From Deltaproteobacteria bacterium (GTDB lineage Bacteria; UBA10199; SPLOWO2-01-44-7), in NCBI GenBank assembly GCA_023265595.1, contig JAHFSU010000017.1, forward strand, positions 1 to 38,267: a stretch of 38,267 nt of DNA, written 5' to 3'. Both the position numbers and the translations under genes were made by a program. A model generated the notes under the pieces. The model worked only from the letters and a program-made list of their open reading frames with translations, did not search any database and had not been told where the DNA came from. The stretch's first letter is position 1, and every line of letters starts with the position of its first letter. Positions 33,119-38,267 of the stretch are shown piece after piece.

Positions 33119-33945
33119 CCGGAGCTGAGTTCGAAAATCAGATTGCGTCCGGGTCTGTCTATCTCGAAGCCGGCAAGTTTTGTATCGGCCAGATAGAGAT
33201 CGAAAGATTTTTTTGCGGCGGCAACGGCTGCGTCATCCAAGGAGGCCGTTTTGGAAAGTGCGCCAAAAGGAATGCCTGAAATCAATTCTTGTGCGGCCCA
33301 TTCATCTCCGGCCATCCAAATTTTGGCGACCCTGAAACCGGCTCGGTCCATTTTTTGCAGTTGTTCTACTGTTTTTTTAAAACGATAACGGGAGGCAGAC
33401 AAGGCATCTGCAAAAACTCCGGGCTTGTCATAATCGACAAAACGGGTGGTTCTATCGGCAATTTTGAGAACAATATTTTGCCCAAAAATTTTTTTAACGC
33501 TTGCCACGGAACCACAACCGACAAGTGCTGCAATGAGAAAATCATCGTTGGGAATCCGGCCTCGATTGATGTTTGTCGTTAATATCCCTTGTTTCAGAAG
33601 ACAGGAAATAATCGCATGGATATCCTGTACGCCCAAAGCCAGTTGGGCACTGCGAACCCATTGGGCCTCTGCCCGATGCCAATCTCTTTGATACCAGAGG
33701 CGGTTCCCCGATTTTTGCAGAAGGAGAGAGGCTTTTTGTAGATGGCCCAATCCCATCTCTCTGGCCGCTTTTGATTCCAGCATCTCTATTTTTGTTGCAT
33801 TGGGGGCGGCAAGGTATCTCAAAAAATCTCTACCGGCTTCAAAAAAAGTCGGTGTAACATATTGTTTTTCATATACTTTTATTGTTGGGGTCACTACGGG
33901 AGGCGGCACGGGAGGCAAAGGTGGTATTAGAGTGATCATACTCAT
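33094..33945 (-). CDS. Protein of unknown function, possible divergent kinase-like fold
   Basis: 283 residues from ATG 33945; a TTG at 33960 is also possible. A Pro-rich N-terminus (PPLPPVPPPVV) is followed by an alpha-helical region (about 40-120) with tetratricopeptide-like spacing. In the C-terminal half, FRVAKIW...GDEWAAQELISG and FEIDRPGRNLIFEL...WVAVDV look like a Lys, a helix Glu and a D-x5-N/D pair of aminoglycoside-phosphotransferase-like kinases. This similarity is weak and needs a structure prediction. No signal peptide is seen. Its 3' end overlaps that of the DUF4862 gene. Confidence 0.6.
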   Translation of the reverse strand: MSMITLIPPLPPVPPPVVTPTIKVYEKQYVTPTFFEAGRDFLRYLAAPNATKIEMLESKAAREMGLGHLQKASLLLQKSGNRLWYQRDWHRAEAQWVRSAQLALGVQDIHAIISCLLKQGILTTNINRGRIPNDDFLIAALVGCGSVASVKKIFGQNIVLKIADRTTRFVDYDKPGVFADALSASRYRFKKTVEQLQKMDRAGFRVAKIWMAGDEWAAQELISGIPFGALSKTASLDDAAVAAAKKSFDLYLADTKLAGFEIDRPGRNLIFELSSGQWVAVDV

Positions 33946-34002
33946 AATAGTTATCGGCAATTTTCAAAAAAGGTTGCTTGCTTATCCACAGCCCCCTCGC
34001 GA

Positions 34003-34056
34003 GGTATCCCCTCCATACAGCCGGCGGGCAGGCGGCTCCTCGTGAAGTTAAAGTAT
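34003..34056. repeat. Dispersed palindromic repeat (family A), second main copy
   Basis: GTATCCCCTCCATACAGCC then GGCGGGCAGGCGGCTCCTCGTGAA matches the copy at 18347-18416 over about 44 bases with two differences, and TTAAAGTATCC at its end matches 4108-4117. The left arm seen in the 18347 copy is mostly missing. The element runs into the stop codon of the 34048 gene. Confidence 0.75.
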
Positions 34057-35103
34057 CCATTTAAAGACGAGGCCTAAAACGGTTGAATCGGGCTCGCCAT
34101 ATTGGGCAAAACCGTATTGGGCGACTGCCGAAAGTTGCCAATCGGGGAGAGGTGAGGTGAGGTTGACGGCCATTTCGGCCCCCGGAATCCAATTTTCATA
34201 AAGTAATAATTTTTTTGTCGAAAAACCGGCTTGAGGTGAAATATCAAAAACCATCCGATTGTTTCCGGAAAGGAGCAGTTGTCCTCCTCCCAAAAACAGG
34301 AGATCCGATGCCATGGCCGGGCTTGAAAAACGGGCCTCTGTTGTTGCCGTGGGGTAGATTTGCCAAGTCTTCCCGTTTTTTTCCGCGCCGAAGAAAGTCA
34401 ATTTTTTCCAAATTCCCTGTACCCGAAATGTGGTTCTGCTTTTGAGGGTAGAGGGATCGCTTTCTCCGAGCAAAACAGAATTGACCTCCCACTCATGTTT
34501 TTTTAAAAAACGGACCGCCTCCTGTACCGCCGTTCCCAAGAAGTGAACGGTCGGGGAGCGCAAAAGAAATATTCCCGTCTTGCGTTGCCAACGGTAGGGA
34601 TCGGCATCTTTGGCCTGTTGTTCCGCGATCTCCCATTCTTTTGAAAAATCGATTTCCGCATTTTTTGATGACCAGATATTTTGAAGAAAAAAATTGGTTG
34701 CTGAAGGGATTTCTATGGGAGGGATATAATTTACATTTTGTCGGTGCCGCGTGAGGGCGGTATGAACAAACTGGGTCACAAACCAACTTTCACGAAAATC
34801 GATTTTTTCACGCATTTTTTCGGCAAAAAAAGTTCCGACCGCTTCATAAAATTGAATCAAGTCTTCCGGAGCGGGGTTCTCTATTTTTTTAACATCCACG
34901 ACAAAAGAGCGGGGAGGGTAATACCAAACCGAAAAAGGGAGTTCTTTGCCCATGATGACGTAAGTCTCATTTTGGAAATTTTCTCTTAACGCTTCCGGCA
35001 GGAGAGAGAGGAGGTATTGCACGCGGACATGTGCTTTACCGGCTTCAGCCAAGTCGGGGCTGACGGTTGAAAAACGGGGATGGCGGATAGCTTGGGTTTC
35101 CAT
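34048..35103 (-). CDS. Hypothetical protein, C-terminal half beta-rich
   Basis: 351 residues from ATG 35103. I do not recognise a family. The N-terminal half is mixed alpha/beta with Glu/Lys-rich segments. The last 150 residues alternate polar and aromatic residues (for example TTFRVQGIWKKLTFFG, PDWQLSAVAQYGFAQYG) and end in FKWIL, suggesting beta strands as in a barrel or sandwich. No signal peptide is visible, which argues against an ordinary outer-membrane barrel. It is divergent from ctaA across about 57 bases. Confidence 0.65.
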   Translation of the reverse strand: METQAIRHPRFSTVSPDLAEAGKAHVRVQYLLSLLPEALRENFQNETYVIMGKELPFSVWYYPPRSFVVDVKKIENPAPEDLIQFYEAVGTFFAEKMREKIDFRESWFVTQFVHTALTRHRQNVNYIPPIEIPSATNFFLQNIWSSKNAEIDFSKEWEIAEQQAKDADPYRWQRKTGIFLLRSPTVHFLGTAVQEAVRFLKKHEWEVNSVLLGESDPSTLKSRTTFRVQGIWKKLTFFGAEKNGKTWQIYPTATTEARFSSPAMASDLLFLGGGQLLLSGNNRMVFDISPQAGFSTKKLLLYENWIPGAEMAVNLTSPLPDWQLSAVAQYGFAQYGEPDSTVLGLVFKWIL

Positions 35104-35160
35104 GGTTGCCAATTATTTCTGTTTCCTTTATGGCCTAACACGCCTTTTGAGAAGGGCAAG

Positions 35161-36012
35161 ATGAAAACACTCTCCAAACCTTTATGGCTCTTAACCTTTT
35201 TAACTTATCTGCTCATTATATGGGGTGCGGTGGTGCGTGCGAGCGGTTCGGGTCTCGGTTGTCCCGATTGGCCCCTCTGCCATGGCCAAATTATTCCCCC
35301 ATTTGAAAAAGCGGTTCTCATTGAATATGTTCACAGGCTTTTGGCTTCGCTGGTCGGCATTGTGACATGCGTTGTCTGCATAAAAGTTTGGAGAGAGGCG
35401 TCCCTTCGGGCAAAATTCGGAAAAAAATGCGGTATTATTTTGGCATTGCTTTTTGTTCAGGTGTTGCTCGGCGGCGTGACCGTCAAGAGTGAGTTGCATC
35501 CTTATATTGTTACGATTCATCTCGGTGTTGCGTTGGTTTTTCTGACATTTATTTTTCAGTGGGCCTTATCTGTTTTTGCGAGCGGCGTTTCAATGGACCG
35601 TCCAGTCGTTAAATCCAAATGGTTTCCGGTTGCCCATTTTTTACTCCTTCTTGTTTTCATCCAAATTTTGCTGGGAGGGATGGTGGCCTCTTCCAACGCC
35701 GGTTTGATCTGTCCTGATTTCCCGACCTGCAACGGTTTGTGGATGCCGCCGTTGCACGGTTTGGTGGCTTGGCAATTTTTGCATCGCCTTTTTGCATTTT
35801 TGGTTTTTATCGGAGTGCTCGTTTTGTGTTTTGTAAAGAGGTCGCTCAAAAGCGCAAAAGGGCTTTTTGTTTTTGCCCTTCTCCAGATGTTTTTAGGCAT
35901 CGCCAATATTTTGTTGGGACTCCCTTTTTGGATTCGTGTTGCCCACTCAGGAATAGCTGTTTTATTATTTTTAATGGTGATGGTATTTTCAAATGAACTC
36001 CGTTCCAATTAA
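35161..36012 (+). CDS. ctaA: Haem A synthase (CtaA/Cox15)
   Basis: 283 residues from ATG 35161 with GAAGGGC upstream. Eight membrane helices. The two cysteine pairs of bacterial CtaA are present (GCPDWPLCHG and ICPDFPTCNG), as are the haem-ligand His residues in EYVHRLLA, TIHLGV, QFLHRLFA and AHSGIA. CtaA oxidises the methyl group of haem O to give haem A for the caa3 oxidase encoded 3-7 kb upstream. The stop lies inside ctaB. Confidence 0.93.
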   Translation: MKTLSKPLWLLTFLTYLLIIWGAVVRASGSGLGCPDWPLCHGQIIPPFEKAVLIEYVHRLLASLVGIVTCVVCIKVWREASLRAKFGKKCGIILALLFVQVLLGGVTVKSELHPYIVTIHLGVALVFLTFIFQWALSVFASGVSMDRPVVKSKWFPVAHFLLLLVFIQILLGGMVASSNAGLICPDFPTCNGLWMPPLHGLVAWQFLHRLFAFLVFIGVLVLCFVKRSLKSAKGLFVFALLQMFLGIANILLGLPFWIRVAHSGIAVLLFLMVMVFSNELRSN

Positions 36013-36865
36013 AGCCTACATTGCCTTAACAAAGCCGACGATCGTCTTGACGTTTGCCTTGACGGGGGCCGTCGCCATGGTGATGGAAGGTTCTCTGCTG
36101 CATAAACCGCTCCAATTTTTTTTGGCGCTGTTGGCGATTACTTTTACAGCCGCATCGGCAAATGGTTTCAACCAATATTTTGAACGGGACATCGATGCGC
36201 GGATGGAGAGGACGCGTCTTCGCCGGCCTCTTCCGATGAAAATTTTGGAACCGAAGAGGGCGCTGATTTTTAGTTTTGCGTTGGGTCTCCTCGCCATTAT
36301 TTATCTGGCGGTTTGGGTGAATTGGGTCAGCAGCGCTATCGCTTTGGGGACGATTCTTTTTTATTCTTTTTACTACACGCTTTGGTTAAAGCCCCGCACC
36401 CATTACAACATTGTGATCGGCGGGGCCGCCGGGGCCACGGCTCCATTGATTGGCTGGGCCGCGGCGACAGGTCATATGGCACTGGCCCCATGGCTTTTAT
36501 TTTTGATTATTTTTATTTGGACGCCGCCCCATTTTTGGGCCCTCGCTTTGTGCGTGAAAGACCAATATGCAAAAGTTGGCCTCCCGATGTTGCCCGTCAT
36601 TAAAGGAGACGCGAGAACTCGAAACGAAATTATTTTGTATAGTTTTGCCCTTGTTGTCAGTTCTTTGCTTCTCTATTTTTTTCACCTCTCCGGTTTTATT
36701 TATTTTGTGGGAAGTTTGGTATTGGGAGGGGTCTTTGTTTTTTATGCCGGGCGGCTCTATTTTGAAAAATCGGTGAAGGCGGCTTACCGCCTGTTTGGCT
36801 ATTCGATTATCTATTTGATTTTATTGTTTATTTTAATAATCGTCGATGGTCGTTTTCCTCGTTAG
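35993..36865 (+). CDS. ctaB: Protohaem IX farnesyltransferase (haem O synthase)
   Basis: 290 residues, UbiA family, about eight to nine membrane helices. The prenyl-diphosphate-binding motif N-x3-D-x2-D is seen in NQYFERDIDARMERTRLRRPLP, and the second Asp-rich motif in CVKDQYAKVGLPMLPVIKGDART. CtaB adds farnesyl to haem B, the step before CtaA. It overlaps ctaA by 20 bases, so the pair is co-translated. Confidence 0.94.
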   Translation: MNSVPIKAYIALTKPTIVLTFALTGAVAMVMEGSLLHKPLQFFLALLAITFTAASANGFNQYFERDIDARMERTRLRRPLPMKILEPKRALIFSFALGLLAIIYLAVWVNWVSSAIALGTILFYSFYYTLWLKPRTHYNIVIGGAAGATAPLIGWAAATGHMALAPWLLFLIIFIWTPPHFWALALCVKDQYAKVGLPMLPVIKGDARTRNEIILYSFALVVSSLLLYFFHLSGFIYFVGSLVLGGVFVFYAGRLYFEKSVKAAYRLFGYSIIYLILLFILIIVDGRFPR

Positions 36866-37150
36866 TATTTGATTGTAAATTGTTTTTTTTGGGCTTGACT
36901 TTTTTCGGTTGCTGTAAGAATTACAACACCTTGCGCTGTAGAAAGTTGTAACAGTTGGGGGATCTCCCTCCAGAAAGTTGTTCCTTCATAAATTTGGATG
37001 ATCTGTTTTTGCTGATGGCGGATAGCTGTCGGCTGATAGCTTGTTGTCTTTGCTCTTTGAAAACTAAATAGCGCTAAGTCTAAAGCCAAAATTGAGTGGG
37101 CTCATTCATTTCTTTAATGAATGCGACCGTAAGTTTTTTTACTCCAAATA
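36866..37150 (+). promoter_or_regulatory. 16S rRNA upstream region with boxA-like antitermination site
   Basis: TGCTCTTTGAAAA at 37051-37063 closely resembles the boxA of rRNA leaders (TGCTCTTTAACA). A -35-like TTGACT (36895-36900) is followed 15 bases on by AAGAAT (36916-36921), a weak promoter candidate. A GCTGATGGCGGATAGCTGTCGGCTGATAGC-like short repeat lies near 37011-37040. A 75-codon open frame on the - strand (37089-36862) has no support as a gene. Confidence 0.5.
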
Positions 37151-37956
<806 letters not shown>

Positions 37957-37959
<3 letters not shown>

Positions 37960-38267
37960 ATCCTGTATAAATATGGTGTCTCCCATACTGGTGACAGTAT
38001 GGTGCAAATTCAGCTATATCGGGGAACTCCTTTCCAATAGATGGGGAGGACAATCCCGAGGGAAGCTACAATAATTAAGTAGCCCCGTAGAGACTATGTA
38101 ACAAGGGAGACAGAAGATGATGATTTCATCTTTGTCGGATCGCTGTAGAGCTGTCATTCTAGGGTGTCTTCTTGGTGATGGTTCGCTCAAGATTCACAAA
38201 TCGTATCGAAATGCCCGATTTTCTTTTCGACATTCAGTAACTCAAAGAGAATATTTTTTATGGAAAG
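37957..38267 (+). other. Group I intron in 16S rRNA (5' part; 3' end outside the window)
   Basis: After the exon word GGATTAGATA the sequence leaves 16S. AATCCTG (37959-37965) can pair with the exon CAGGATT (37948-37954), a P1-like hairpin. A 7-base-pair stem, CCATACT/AGTATGG (37983-38002), resembles P2. Group I core words follow in the right order: GGGGAACTCC (P region, 38021-38030), CAATCCCGAGGGAAGC (Q region, 38051-38066) and GTAGAGACTATG (R/P7 region, 38087-38098). The exact splice site and the U-G pair were not resolved. The endonuclease gene starts after the core. Confidence 0.82.
38117..38267 (+). CDS. LAGLIDADG homing endonuclease, N-terminal part
   Basis: Open frame from ATG 38117 (a second ATG follows at once) to the window end, 50 codons, preceded by AGGGAGA. 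The residues read MMISSLSDRCRAVILG, then CLLGDGSLKI, the LAGLIDADG motif with its catalytic Asp, followed by basic residues and a RFSFRHSVTQREYFLWK segment typical of these enzymes. Such proteins cut intron-less copies of the target gene and spread the intron. It lies inside the 16S group I intron. The rest of the gene is outside the window. Confidence 0.88.
   Translation, partial: MMISSLSDRCRAVILGCLLGDGSLKIHKSYRNARFSFRHSVTQREYFLWK

Noticed and set aside
36862-37089. 75-codon frame on the - strand before the 16S gene
   Set aside because: It overlaps the rRNA leader and boxA, lacks a ribosome-binding site, and partly consists of short repeats; the C-terminal half looks protein-like, so a gene remnant cannot be fully excluded.

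Overview
The window looks like chromosomal DNA of a free-living, aerobically respiring Gram-negative bacterium of the deltaproteobacterial/myxobacterial kind. This rests on the 16S rRNA 5' part, an Alternative Complex III plus caa3-type oxidase, Ser/Thr-kinase/FHA/PEGA signalling proteins and many lipoprotein or Tat-type exported proteins. The exact lineage is an inference; a 16S tree would settle it.

Layout. 1-7.1 kb: housekeeping and envelope genes (FHA coiled-coil protein, RmuC, NAD kinase, NadD, cyclophilin, penicillin-binding protein 1A, a small lipoprotein with a clear promoter and terminator). 7.3-12.3 kb: one giant surface lipoprotein (Ig-like, fibronectin-III and seven RCC1-type repeats). 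12.5-13.2 kb: a REP-associated (RAYT, Y1) transposase. 13.5-16.3 kb: a translationally coupled PEGA Ser/Thr kinase and FHA-GGDEF diguanylate cyclase. 16.3-18.3 kb: a 2-oxoglutarate/Fe(II) oxygenase, an MntA-like nucleotidyltransferase with only a stump of its HEPN toxin partner, and a 47-residue TatA-like protein. 18.5-32.2 kb: a tightly packed respiratory operon, actA-actB-actC-(four-helix-bundle gene in inverted repeats)-actD-actE-actF-sco-coxB-coxA-(glycine-zipper protein)-coxC-coxD, in which electrons pass from quinol through the multihaem complex to an A2-type haem-copper oxidase. 32.2-35.1 kb: a DUF4862-type protein and two unknown proteins. 35.2-36.9 kb: ctaA and ctaB, which make haem A for the oxidase. 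37.15 kb to the end: a 16S rRNA gene interrupted near E. coli position 787-795 by a group I intron carrying the start of a LAGLIDADG homing endonuclease gene.

What stands out is how much mobile or palindromic DNA has been built into essential genes without breaking them. Several families of dispersed palindromic repeats lie in frame inside PBP1A, ActB, ActE and Sco. In ActE and Sco the repeat encodes much of the signal peptide. A four-helix-bundle (23S-rRNA-IVS-type) gene bounded by inverted repeats sits between actC and actD. The intron splits the 16S gene inside the binding site of the common 806R primer.
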